From assembly GCA_947179395.2 (NCBI GenBank), contig OX359291.1, positions 56,155,458-56,219,457 on the forward strand: 64,000 nucleotides of DNA. The letters are read 5' to 3'. The notes under the pieces are model-generated. The model searched no databases. It was not told the DNA's origin and was given only the letters and a program-made list of their open reading frames with translations. Made by a program: the position numbers and the translations under genes. Positions 34,660-44,944 of the stretch are shown piece after piece; the stretch's first letter is position 1; each line of letters opens with the position of its first letter. The stretch comes from Pulicaria dysenterica (taxonomy: Eukaryota; Streptophyta; Magnoliopsida; Asterales; Asteraceae).

Positions 34660-35421
34660 TGTCAGGATCGGATATAGATTATATCAAATAACAAGAACTA
34701 ACTTGTGAATAACAAATCAGAGTTGAATAAAAAGTTAATCTTTAACTATGATCACAATCAACTAAGAAGTTGCGGAATCACACTTAATTGATTAAAGAAG
34801 ATTTTGAACACAAAGCAATTCAATCAAACAGTAGTTTTATTGATCAACCAGAATGATTACAATAGCAAACTTCACCCCCAATCTAACTTATTATGTTAGA
34901 CGAAGAACACAGATTGTTCTTGGGTTTCAAAGAGAAACTTAGAGGCTTAGCACTATTCTGAAAGCAAATTATAATTTGAAGAATGAATGCAATAACTTAA
35001 ACAATGAGTACGTATGTATTATAAATTCTAATCTAGTATTTATATACTCCTTGATCTTCCTTGATTTGCTGACAGTTAGGTAATCTTCTATCTTCTGAGA
35101 TAATCTTGATGATCTTCCAAATATTTCGAGATATCTTCAAAGATAGGGTTTTCCATATTTAGCTCAACCGAAACTGTTCATTGGATGCAACAGTTCTGGT
35201 TCTTCTAACAGTCTTCGGCTTCAAGGTCTTCAAACAGTTGTGACAATTTTGAACTAACAGTTCTGAACTTTGTACTAACAGTTGTAATGCCCACAACAAC
35301 TGTTATTCACAACTGTTTTCATATTTTCATCTAACAGTTCACAACTGTTTTCCATAAACTCTTCTAACAGTTTCAACTTTGCATGTTAAACAGTCTTAAT
35401 GCCTTAGCTAATTTCCCAACA
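34660..35421 (-). repeat. Element B 3' LTR
   Basis: On the minus strand it starts TGTTGGGAAATTAGC right after the polypurine tract and ends CCTGACA (762 bp). The flank GTGCACTT belongs to the E leader. Ten AAC(A/T)GTT words lie between 35171 and 35375. Confidence 0.82.
35037..35047 (-). promoter_or_regulatory. TATA box in element B LTR
   Basis: The minus strand reads GTATATAAATA, downstream of the AAC(A/T)GTT cluster, as in a Pol II promoter with an upstream regulatory array. Confidence 0.5.
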
Positions 35422-35432
35422 ATCTCCCCCTA
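35422..35432 (-). promoter_or_regulatory. Polypurine tract of element B
   Basis: The minus strand reads TAGGGGGAGAT immediately before the LTR, the primer for plus-strand cDNA synthesis. A second such tract lies at 38640-38648. Confidence 0.8.
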
Positions 35433-35581
35433 ACTTAAAGAATTGATCAAAGTCTTTAAGTTCTTTCGATCATAGGGTTCAATCATAGACAAATTAAGCA
35501 TAAGCAAAGAATGAATTCCATATATTTATGCAAAGTAAACTGTTACAATCAAAATTGAGAGAAAACTTACATAGACTTGAC

Positions 35582-38295
35582 TCATGCCAGTCTTTCTTTT
35601 AATCTCTTGAACAAATCATCTTTTATTCTATCTGATCCATAGAATTTTGCTTTTAGCATATACTGAAGCTTGCCTTTATTGTGCTCTATGAACTCCAAAC
35701 CAAACCATTGTTGTTTAGTGTTAGCCATCACCATATGGTACACTCCAGCTTTAGCATACACTTTTACTGACTTGATAGGAAAAGCCTCATCAGCAATCAA
35801 AACTTGCATAATCTCCTTTGGACGACATATGCTTGTTAGATGCCTCATCAAAACTTTTATCTCAATCTCCTCAGCATTTGCAAAATGATTAACCCCATAT
35901 ACATACATTTCTTCAAGATCTCTCATTGTACAATTATTTACCAATTGAAAGAAATTAGAGTAACTTTCCATCAATCCTTCTCTGACCACAGTTACACCTG
36001 TCTTTCCAGTGTCCCCTCTTAACACCTCAAATCTCCATTATGTGATATGAGATTTTTGACCCAACTGTTCTTTTACCAATTTATCAATCCCTGTTTCTAG
36101 TTCAGTTCTCAGTCGGTCTTGAATGATTGTTTGAACCATTTCAGCTTTTGCTTTTTCTACTTGTGACTTGGGAGGAGGTAAAACTGTTTTCTTCTTTACA
36201 ATTCTTTTTCTTTTCACTCCCTTATCAGCTTTCTTTGCTTTCTCTTCCTCATCAATCTCTTTTGTGAACTCATCGGCTAGCTTCTTTGCTATTTCAAAAT
36301 CAGTCTGTTCTTGTTGTTGAAGATCAGTAGCCAACCTCTGAGCACATTCAAAATCCCTTTCTTCTTGTTGTTCTTTTGTTAATTTTAGCTTTGGTAGCTC
36401 AACAACAATCTCTTTGCCCTTTCCTTCTACCTCTTGCACTGGCTTTTCAACAACCTTTTCTTCAATATGAATCCCTTTGAATCCAGGCTTTGGCTTAATA
36501 GGTTTTAACTTTGCACATTTGCCCTCAAGCCATCCATCATCAATCTTTTGTCTCATTTGGAATTCATTGCAGTTCAGCATCTGAGCACCCACTTTCACCA
36601 AATACTCTTGTTTCACCTTGGGCCATGTTTTGTAAACCTCAGTTGTTGGGTAATCACCAGACAAAATTATCGTATTGATCAGCACTCTATCCACCGCTGA
36701 TAGTTTCTCTTCAACTGTTGATTCACTAGGTGCAACTGTTAGTTCATCCACTGCAGCTGTTTGTTCTGGCACTTCAGCAACTGTTGGTAATGAACTCTCC
36801 CCCTCTTTGATTGGAACAGTTGAAGGGGGTCTTACAGCAGCTGTCAACTGTTGTAGTACTTGATCATGTAGCTTTAGCACCTCATTAGCATGCTTCAAAC
36901 TGTTGGTCAAAACCTTGATTTGCTGGTCTTGTTGAAGAATCCTTTTGTTTTGTAAGGCAATCTTCTTTTTGAGTTGCACGTATGCAACAAAGAAAGGTGC
37001 AAAGTTGGAATTCGTCAATGCTTGGTGTTGCATTCTAGCCTCAATGTCAGCCAGTGTTGCCACTGTTAACATATCATTGACAGATAAAACTGGTGGTTCA
37101 CTCAATTGAGATTCCACACCAGTACCCCTCTTTTCTTGGTACTGGGGATTTCCAGAAGCTGTTTGATCAGCTTCTGTTGCCATGGTTGAGGTCTTAGTTA
37201 TGTTAACACTGTCCTGTTCATCCCTTGCGGATAAAACAGTAGTGTCAACCTCAAAAACCATATGATCACCCTCAAATGGAGTGATCACCTCCTCATTGTG
37301 CCTGAGAGACAGCACAAGGGGTTCCCTTTGGATATTCTGCACAGGTGAATGCACCTGTGCAGGGCTTACAGTTTCAGTTTCATGAACTGTGGTGGAAGGA
37401 GCACCAACAGTTCTTTTCCTCTTCTTTTGAAATGTTTTAAGAGTGTGGGCTTTTGTTGTAGCTATTCCAAAGGTAGCAGAGAGGGGATTTTGAGTATCAT
37501 GGGCTGTTGGTTCTAGTGTTGGTGGTGTAGCAATATGTTGGGCTTCATGCTCAACACTAGCAGCCCTGTTTCTTGACAAGAACTCCACCATTGCAGAGAG
37601 TGGTGGAGTTATGGCACCAGAAAAATTCTTGCCATTAATCAACAATTTGCTCAATGTGGAAGCCACATGAGTAGAGGGAATAATGACCCTCTTGTGTATT
37701 TTAAGGTTTGGCATCAAAAAGTTTAAGAAAATTTGCACAAACCTGGGGTACATCAAAAAGAGACCATATTTAGTCCCGAGATGCTTTACCATTCCATTAA
37801 AGATTAGTTTTGAAAAATTGAAGCATCTATTGTTTGCTAGACAGATGAGTGCGAGAGCAATGTTGCTCCCAAACTCATTCCAGCCCGTTCTCTTAGGTCT
37901 TATGCACTGCTGGAGAGTATGGATAATGAACTTCCAGTGTGCGCATATCCCAGTTTTACTAACTCAGTGTATAAATATTCAAGTGAAACCGAGTCAGAAT
38001 ACTCACCATTGACATCATTCAGTTGCAGAGATTGACGAATGATGTTTTCAGAGATAGCGACCTCAGTGCCGTCTATCTTGGAGTCAATCCATTGAACTCC
38101 ATTTTCCTCTCGCACAGTTGCATTTTTCCAAAACTGGTCGACATGCGAGGTATATATGGTGGGATTAACAGTAAGAGCATTGTGAATGTGGGACATTGAG
38201 AGATAATCGATCACGTCATGAAAGACATGCAGATTATCGGGTTTGGCAAGGAAAGCGATCATGTTGTGCTCTTTGACGAATGGAAGGGGAGCCAT
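35582..38295 (-). pseudogene. Element B additional ORF (aORF), broken at two places
   Basis: It begins MAPLPFVKEHNMIAFLAKPD. The N-terminal part (38295 to about 37925) has IDGTEVAISENIIRQSLQL. A frameshift near 37925, apparently with a small deletion, leads into a frame with WKFIIHTLQQCI, GWNEFG and LMYPRFVQIFL that runs to 36041. One in-frame TAA (36038-36040) separates the last 147 residues. The middle is Ser/Thr/Pro-rich, and 36900-36980 and 36060-36440 encode Lys/Glu-rich coiled-coil-like stretches. No signal peptide or membrane segment is seen. It belongs with the element A aORF. I recall similar proteins as abundant in Asteraceae copia elements, with unknown function. Confidence 0.75.
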
Positions 38296-39076
38296 TTCGA
38301 GTTCGAGAGTTAGGATTTAGGGTTTGCGAGTGATTTACGTTTAGAACGAGTGAATGAACTGGTGAGGAGGGAATTGCCTTATATATGTTTCGAATATTCA
38401 ATGTAATTCAAACATCCTCAAAATTCTGAAAAGACCAAAACACCCTTTAGTAACTTAGCAGTTGACGGACAAAAATAAAACTAACAGTTAGAGAACTGTT
38501 TTCATAAGATGTAACAACTGTTATTTAGAACTAACTCCCTTTTCGAAGATCATGATTTTGGACTAACAGTTGTGCATTCTACACACTAACAGTTGAAGAT
38601 TGTTTTTGTTAGAAAGTACAACTGTTATTGAACGAGTTTCTCCCCCTCAGATGCACATGGATTTTTCCTAACAGTTATGCAGGTCATATGCTAACAGTTG
38701 AAAACTGTTAGTAGTATTTGAAACAACTGTTAAAAAAATGTGCAACTGTCAACAAAACGTAGCTCATACACCATCATAAGCTAGTTCATCATAAACAAAC
38801 CATTAGCCAACACAGTCATCAACAAAATATGCATTTTATTCATGTGTAACACAGATGAACTACAAAGTACATGCATTTTCACAAGCCATTGTTGGTACTG
38901 TCTATCTAATTGTGCAAGGGTCAACGAAATTCAGTCTTTTATGACTTCGATTTCTACACCGATCTCTTTCTCTAACGGTTGTTTGTCTCTAATGGTTATG
39001 GCTTCCATTAGACTCGGATGATGATGATGAGCACTTGCCAATTCATCATCAGCTAAGACCATGATGTGCAATGGAA
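38296..39076 (-). other. Spacer between B3-like ORF and aORF of element B
   Basis: No gene. Ten AAC(A/T)GTT words lie within 38483-38735, and an extra polypurine tract CTCCCCCTC (plus strand) lies at 38640-38648. Confidence 0.6.
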
Positions 39077-39529
39077 CTAGTCATCGATTACAATGACCTC
39101 CACTGCATCATCATCCGAGGCTAGAACGTCATCATCAGCATCATTTCTTCGAACATTGAACCACACTACTGAGCCTGTAGTGCCTTCCAGGTTCAAGTCG
39201 AACCTTAAATAGCAGTTGGTAGGCAACTCGTGGAAGAGAGTGAAGTTTTCAAAATCACCTCTTATACGAATATGGTCAGTCATTTTATTTGGCCTACGTG
39301 GGTCTGGGTGCTGTGTCAAGGTGAACATATCTCGATCATCATGCATCTCAAGAACACAAGATGAGTATTTCCAAAGCTCATGCATTCTAACAAATGGGGC
39401 AGGGATGGTTACATAACTTTGTTTAGCATTAATTTCTTTGAAGTTTATGAGAAAGAAGTTAGTAGCCATTTGCAAAGAAAATTTTGCTCTTAGGAATGCA
39501 AATGTAGGTGTGATTTGTGAAGAATGCAT
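39077..39529 (-). CDS. Small ORF of element B, B3-domain-like (tentative)
   Basis: An intact 150-residue frame; an alternative start at residue 21 (39469, MATNFF) is likelier because the domain begins there. From there the pattern is: FKEINAKQSYVTIPAPFV, a central LEMHDDRDMFTLT, RGDFENFTLFHELPTN, then LRFDLNL...VVWFNVRR. This order of a 'ip..F' strand, 'G..F' turn and F-V-R end resembles plant B3 DNA-binding domains of the REM type. The acidic tail (residues 128-150) ends VIVIDD. This is pattern recognition only. It sits between pol and aORF, in the same orientation, and is uninterrupted while its neighbours are broken. Confidence 0.4.
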   Translation of the reverse strand: MHSSQITPTFAFLRAKFSLQMATNFFLINFKEINAKQSYVTIPAPFVRMHELWKYSSCVLEMHDDRDMFTLTQHPDPRRPNKMTDHIRIRGDFENFTLFHELPTNCYLRFDLNLEGTTGSVVWFNVRRNDADDDVLASDDDAVEVIVIDD

Positions 39530-39815
39530 GCAAGCTAATTTATAGACAAACTTGTGGTTGTGAATTGGTCAATAATTTAGCATGCAGTGACTTGTCAAAA
39601 TAAAGTGACTTACCTTTATCAGTTTGGAACTGTTCTCAATAAAGTATTTTACCTTTAGCACAGATCAAGGACATTCACAGACAGGCAACCAGATATGTCC
39701 AAAACTGGATTGGGATTTGCACTTCTACTCTTCCCTGAATACTTAAAAGCAACAGTTGTTAGATAACAACAGTTGCAAACTGTTAGTGTGAAAAACATTG
39801 AGTAATGAACAACTG
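39530..39815 (-). other. Spacer between pol and B3-like ORF of element B
   Basis: About 290 bp without a gene, with AAC(A/T)GTT words near 39754-39790 and 39810. Confidence 0.5.
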
Positions 39816-42800
39816 TTAGTCCAAGTTAATCATTCCAATGTTTGAGATCAAAAAGTTGAATCTGCTCACATCAAATGCTTTAGTTAACAGATAAGCTAAT
39901 TGATCATCAGTATGGACTTTCATAACTTGGATTAATTTCTTTTCATTGCAGTCTCTGATGAAGTGAAATCTGATTTCAATGTACTTGGTTTTAGAATGCT
40001 TCACTGGATTATTAACTATGCTAATAGCACTGGTGTTATCAACATAAATAGGTGTATTTAAGAAAGACAAACCATAATCCAGAAGCTGATTCTGGATCCA
40101 TAGAACTTGTGAACAACAGCTTGATGCAGCAACATATTCAGCCTCAGCTGTTGAAGTTGAAACATTTGTTTGTTTCTTGCATTGCCATGAAACCAGCCTT
40201 GATCCAAAGAATTGACATCCTCCTGAGGTTGATTTTCTGTCCACATTGGCTCCACCATAGTCACTATCAGAATATGCCACCAAATCAAAAGGTGAATCTT
40301 TAGGATACCAAAGTCCCAATTTTGGTTGGCCTTTGAGGTATCTAAAGATCCTCTTCACAGCAAACAAGTGTGACATCTTCGGACTGCATTGAAATCTGGC
40401 ACAAACACACACAACAAACATTATATCAGGTCTAGAAGCAGTCAAATACATTAATGAACCTATCATTGACCTATATAGATGTATGTCTACATCCTCCCCC
40501 TCAGAGTCTGCTCCCAACTGTTTGTGTGTCTCCATAGGAGTGCTTGCCAGTTTCACATCTTGATAGCCAAACTTGTCCAATATGTATTTGACATACCTAG
40601 ATTGGCTTAGAAAGATACCAGAGGGCTTCTGTTTCACTTGTAATCCCAAGAAAAATGTGAGTTCACCCATGGAACTCATCTGAAATCTTTTGTGCATAAT
40701 GACTTCAAATTCTTTGCACAGGCTGTCATCAGTGGATCCAAAGATTATATCATCAACATAGATTTGCACAAGCAAAATCTCTGTTTTAACAATCTTAGTA
40801 AACAATGTTTTGTCAATTGTGCCTCTCTTAAAACCATTCTCAAGAAGGTAGGATGATAATGTCTCATACCAAGCTCTAGGAGCTTGATGTAGTCCATATA
40901 GAGCTTTATCCAACCTATATACCCTGTCAGGGTACTTTGAGTCTTCAAATCCAGGGGGTTGACACACATATACCTCCTCATCAATAGTTCCATAGAGAAA
41001 TGCAGACTTGACATCCATTTGATACACCTTAAATCCTTTGAAGCTTGTAAAGGCAAGAAATAGTCTAATGGCTTCAATCCTTGCAACAGGTGCAAAGACA
41101 TCATCATAGTCTATTCCTTCCTCTTGTGTATAGCCCTGTGCAACCAGTCTTGCCTTATTCTTGATTACAATCCCTCTTTCATCTTTCTTGTTTCTGAACA
41201 CCCATTTGGTTCCAATTGCTCTTTTGCCTCTTGGAAGCTCAACTAACTTCCAAACTTGCTGAATTTGAAATTGTAAGAGCTCCTCTTGCATTGCTTCCAC
41301 CCATGAAGGATCTTTCAATGCTTCAACTGCTTTCTTTGGTTCTATTTGAGATAGAAAACAGGCATTCACATCAAATTGGGCAAGATCCACATCACTGTTT
41401 TCATTTTGCAGCATGTTCCTTGTTCTGATAGGAGTGGTTAGATCACCAATTATTTGTGATATTGGATGATTCTTGTGAACTCTTGATGTAGGAATGTTTT
41501 CTTCAGTCAGTTCATTCCTTAGATTAGACAGATCAAACTCACATTCACTTGAATTTCCAGCAGTATCACACACTTGATCAGCAATTGTTTGAGATGCAGA
41601 GTCAGTGTGTTGTTGAGGATCATGAGAATCCATGTCCTTGGAAGATTCAGCATCAATCAATGGATCAACAGCATTGGAAAACTCTTGTTGAAGCATAGGA
41701 ATCACAACAAAGTCTTCATTAACTTTGTTTGAACCAACAGTTGTTGGTTTTGAGCTAACAATTTCAAAACTGTTTGAACTAACAGTTTCAAAACTGTTTG
41801 GGCTGTTGGAGACTGTTTGTTGATTTTCACCAACAGTTGTTGAGGTACCTGCAGCTGTTTCAGTAGAATACTCAAAAGAAAGAGATTTAGACAATGCATC
41901 AATATCAAATAACCAATCAGGCCCATTACCTGCAACATTGATCCTATTCTCATTGAAAGAGACATTCATACTCTCTTCTATGATTCTAGTGACATTGTTA
42001 AAAACACTATAAGCTTTACTTTGAGTGGAGTATCCTACAAAGAAACCTTTTTCAGCCTTACTCTCAAACTTCCCTAATTGTGATTTGGTATTAAGGATAG
42101 TGCAAGGACATACAAATGGTTTGAAGAAGTTGATTAAAGATTTTCTCTTGAGGAACAACTCATAAGGAGTTTTCCCTTTGGACTTGACTACTTGTACTCT
42201 ATTCTGAACATAGCAGGCAGTGTTCACTGCTTCTGCCCAGAATGTCATTGGAAGCCTAGAATCAACTAACATGGATCTAGCAGCCTCTATCAAAGTCCTA
42301 TTCCTTCTCTCAGCAACTCCATTCTGTTGGGGAGTCCTAGGGGCACTAAATTGTCTTTCAATACCTTTACTTTCACAAAAACTGTTTAGCTCATAGTTCT
42401 TAAATTCAGAACCATTGTCAGATCTAATGACTTTCACCTTCAAATCAGATAGATTCTCAACCCTAAGAATAAGAGACTTAACTAACTCAGCAGTTTCATC
42501 TTTAGTTCTAAGAAATTGAACCCATGTAAATCTGGTGAAATCATCAACTACAACTAAACAGTAGGCTTTCTTACCTATGCTGACCACAGATGTTGGACCA
42601 AAAAGATCCATATGCAAAAGTTGTAAAGTTGCAGCAATGGAAGAAACTTCTTTGGTCTTATAAGAAGTTTTGTGTTGCTTGCCTTTGAGACAAGCTACAC
42701 AATGATCATCACATGAGAATTCTTTTTGGGGCAAACCTCTTACCAAACTGTTTTTAGCTAACAAGTTCATGGTTTTAAAGTTTATGTGACACATCCTTCT

Positions 42801-42917
42801 ATGCCAAATGGCAGACTCATCATGAGATGCCTTTGAGAGTAAACAACTTAACACATTCTGTTTAGCAATCTTTTGTGTATCTAGACAGTATACATTATCC
42901 TTTCTAGGTGTTCTCAA
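39816..42917 (-). CDS. Element B integrase-RT-RNase H (1033-residue open frame)
   Basis: This is the best-preserved coding region in the window. Pre-integrase HHCC text spans residues 39-80 (WHRRMCHINF, CVACLKGKQH). The integrase core has Asp104 (MDLFGP), Asp167 (SDNG) and Glu203 (VAERRNRTL), all three catalytic residues present. RT spans about 525-770 with Asp635 (QMDVKSAF) and Tyr-Val-Asp-Asp at 720-723. RNase H spans about 880-1000 with Asp884/886, STAEAEYVA at 922-930 and Asp960 (YVDNTSA). It ends ISNIGMINLD. The start codon shown is internal, since a TAA at 42951 separates it from protease in the same frame. It probably derives from a single gag-pol polyprotein. Confidence 0.95.
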   Translation of the reverse strand: MRTPRKDNVYCLDTQKIAKQNVLSCLLSKASHDESAIWHRRMCHINFKTMNLLAKNSLVRGLPQKEFSCDDHCVACLKGKQHKTSYKTKEVSSIAATLQLLHMDLFGPTSVVSIGKKAYCLVVVDDFTRFTWVQFLRTKDETAELVKSLILRVENLSDLKVKVIRSDNGSEFKNYELNSFCESKGIERQFSAPRTPQQNGVAERRNRTLIEAARSMLVDSRLPMTFWAEAVNTACYVQNRVQVVKSKGKTPYELFLKRKSLINFFKPFVCPCTILNTKSQLGKFESKAEKGFFVGYSTQSKAYSVFNNVTRIIEESMNVSFNENRINVAGNGPDWLFDIDALSKSLSFEYSTETAAGTSTTVGENQQTVSNSPNSFETVSSNSFEIVSSKPTTVGSNKVNEDFVVIPMLQQEFSNAVDPLIDAESSKDMDSHDPQQHTDSASQTIADQVCDTAGNSSECEFDLSNLRNELTEENIPTSRVHKNHPISQIIGDLTTPIRTRNMLQNENSDVDLAQFDVNACFLSQIEPKKAVEALKDPSWVEAMQEELLQFQIQQVWKLVELPRGKRAIGTKWVFRNKKDERGIVIKNKARLVAQGYTQEEGIDYDDVFAPVARIEAIRLFLAFTSFKGFKVYQMDVKSAFLYGTIDEEVYVCQPPGFEDSKYPDRVYRLDKALYGLHQAPRAWYETLSSYLLENGFKRGTIDKTLFTKIVKTEILLVQIYVDDIIFGSTDDSLCKEFEVIMHKRFQMSSMGELTFFLGLQVKQKPSGIFLSQSRYVKYILDKFGYQDVKLASTPMETHKQLGADSEGEDVDIHLYRSMIGSLMYLTASRPDIMFVVCVCARFQCSPKMSHLFAVKRIFRYLKGQPKLGLWYPKDSPFDLVAYSDSDYGGANVDRKSTSGGCQFFGSRLVSWQCKKQTNVSTSTAEAEYVAASSCCSQVLWIQNQLLDYGLSFLNTPIYVDNTSAISIVNNPVKHSKTKYIEIRFHFIRDCNEKKLIQVMKVHTDDQLAYLLTKAFDVSRFNFLISNIGMINLD

Positions 42918-42950
42918 AAGAACATCCTTCTCATTTAGTTCAAAATCTTT

Positions 42951-43256
42951 TTATAGGATAATGCATTCTGAATCTGTAAACAAAACTTTGTTTCCATTAT
43001 CACAGATTTGAGATACACTTAACAGATTGTACTTAAGTTGTTCAACAAAGAAAACATAATTAAATGTAAGTGTACCTGCCTCAACATCTCCTTTACATGT
43101 GATTTTTCCTCCCTTAGCATTTCCTCCAAATGCTACAAATCCACCATTGATGCTTCTGAAATCCTTCAAACAATGTGGATTTCCCGTCATGTGCCTTGAG
43201 CATCCACTATCCACATGCCAGATAGATCCATGATTGGCCCTATGAATGCTCTGCAC
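42951..43256 (-). pseudogene. Element B protease
   Basis: It contains WHVDSGCSRHMTG, an intact D-S-G retropepsin triad, followed by FGGNAKGGKITCKG and YNLLSVSQICD, as usual in copia. A frame change lies just upstream, after the stop at 43265, and a TAA at 42951 follows in frame with integrase. The protease domain itself looks complete. Confidence 0.8.
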
Positions 43257-43264
43257 AAATAAAA

Positions 43265-44908
43265 TCAGTTAGTAGTAGGAAGTACCCTGGCCATGCAGGT
43301 CTTGGGTACACCATTCAAGTCATAATACTTAAACAGAGTTTGGTTCTTTTTGATTTCATCCAGATTAGATTTCTCTAATTTGTGTGACAAATACTTTGTA
43401 AAAACATGTGGTTCCCAACTGTTGTGATTAACAGTTGAGACCTTTGAACAAACAGTTGTTGTAGATGGTAAAACAGTTGAGTCCAGTTTTGCAATTTGAG
43501 TACCAGTTTTACCCTCTTCAGAAACTGTTTGTTTCTGCAGTTTCACCCAAGCCAGACCAACAGTTTTTGGTTTTGATAAAACAGTTGTGGAACTGTTAGT
43601 TGGTTTGGATGTAACAGTTGTAGAATTGTTAGCCTATTTTGGCTTAGCAGTTTTAGAACTGTTAATCTGTTTTGACTTAACAGTTTTAGAACTGTTATTT
43701 TGCCTTTTGAAACTTGGTTTTTTGGTGTTATACAGCTGTGGGTTATAATAACAATCTTGAGTCAAGTGATTGGATCTCCCACATATATAGCACTTTTTAG
43801 CTTTCACAATAGGCAAACCAGTTCTTTGTGACCAGAACTGGTTCCTATTTCTTTGATTTCCTCTAACAGGTGCTGACTGAGGAAACTTTTGTACACCATG
43901 CTTTTGGCATGTGCATGCAGGCATTTCAGTATGCCTTTTTACAGATCTGGGTTTAGTCTGTGCTTTTGCAGCCTCCTTCTTGGGCTTTCCAACTACAACT
44001 TCATCAACCTTCACTTTTCCTTTTGACTTAACACTAACAGTTGAGCTGTTTGGGTTAGAACTGTTTGGGTTCCTTTTGGGACTGTTAGTGTAAAGGTGGG
44101 GACTGTTTGTAACAGTTGTGGAACTGCTTATAGAATGAACAACTTTGGTCAGTTTTGGCTCATTGGTGAGGGGTTCAGTGGATGCTTTTACAAACACCAC
44201 AGGTTGTAAAGATGATTTTGTGGGAATGGGCTCACAACAAATGTGATTTTCATATGGAATAACTTCATCCTTCTTCACAACTCCCTCATTCTTATCATCA
44301 CTCACTGCATACACAACTCCTTCCTCATCACTTTCAAATTGTGGATTAGCTGACTTCAGTTCCTCTGGTAATGATTCATTAACATACCTATCAGCTACAT
44401 CAGACATGAGAGTTATGTAGTTGTGATTGTATGGAGGTGGGGTCTGCTTATATCCTAAACCAGTTTTCACCTTGTCTCTGATTTGTGATTGTAACAAGGT
44501 TTCAAGTTTAAGATTTGTTGCCTTGAACATGCTCAGATCAATATCAACACCCTCCAACTTCTTGGTTAACTCATCAACCTTACTTTCCTTCTCACTTAGC
44601 TTCTTTTTCAGACTATCAATCTCCTCTTGAAGCTGCTCTTTTTCCCACTTATGATATTTTCTATCATAATCCATTTGCAGTTCATTGGCTTGATAATCTT
44701 TTATTTTCTTTTCAAAGCTTTCAATGACTGCACTTGATTCATATCTCCTCTCCTCCATTTTGCTTAGAGCAGCACACATTTTCTTATTGTGCTCTCTAAA
44801 CCTTTTAACAATAGCTCTACATTCACCAGGACATAGCTTAGAAGATACCTGAATGTCCTCATATTCTGGTGAATCCAACTTGATGGAGGAGTCAGTCAAT
44901 GCCATCAA
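43265..44908 (-). pseudogene. Element B second gag/spacer segment with zinc knuckle
   Basis: It continues gag in the same frame after the TAG at 44945. A coiled-coil region rich in Lys and Glu (44740-44520) is followed by Ser/Thr/Asn-rich text, then a zinc knuckle CYICGRSNHLTQDC (43790-43749). A TAG at 43634 and a TGA at 43265 interrupt it. The DNA between 43417 and 43695 has 12 AAC(A/T)GTT words, which shape the protein into Thr-Val and Asn-Ser-Ser repeats. The double-knuckle layout matches family A/G. Confidence 0.75.
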
Positions 44909-44944
44909 AGCTTTATTGTTTGTAGCCTCCTCTGCTTGATCACT

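Noticed and set aside
35840..36863. Plus-strand frames opposite the element B aORF
   Set aside because: They are Ser/Thr-rich mirror images of the aORF; no start context or domain.
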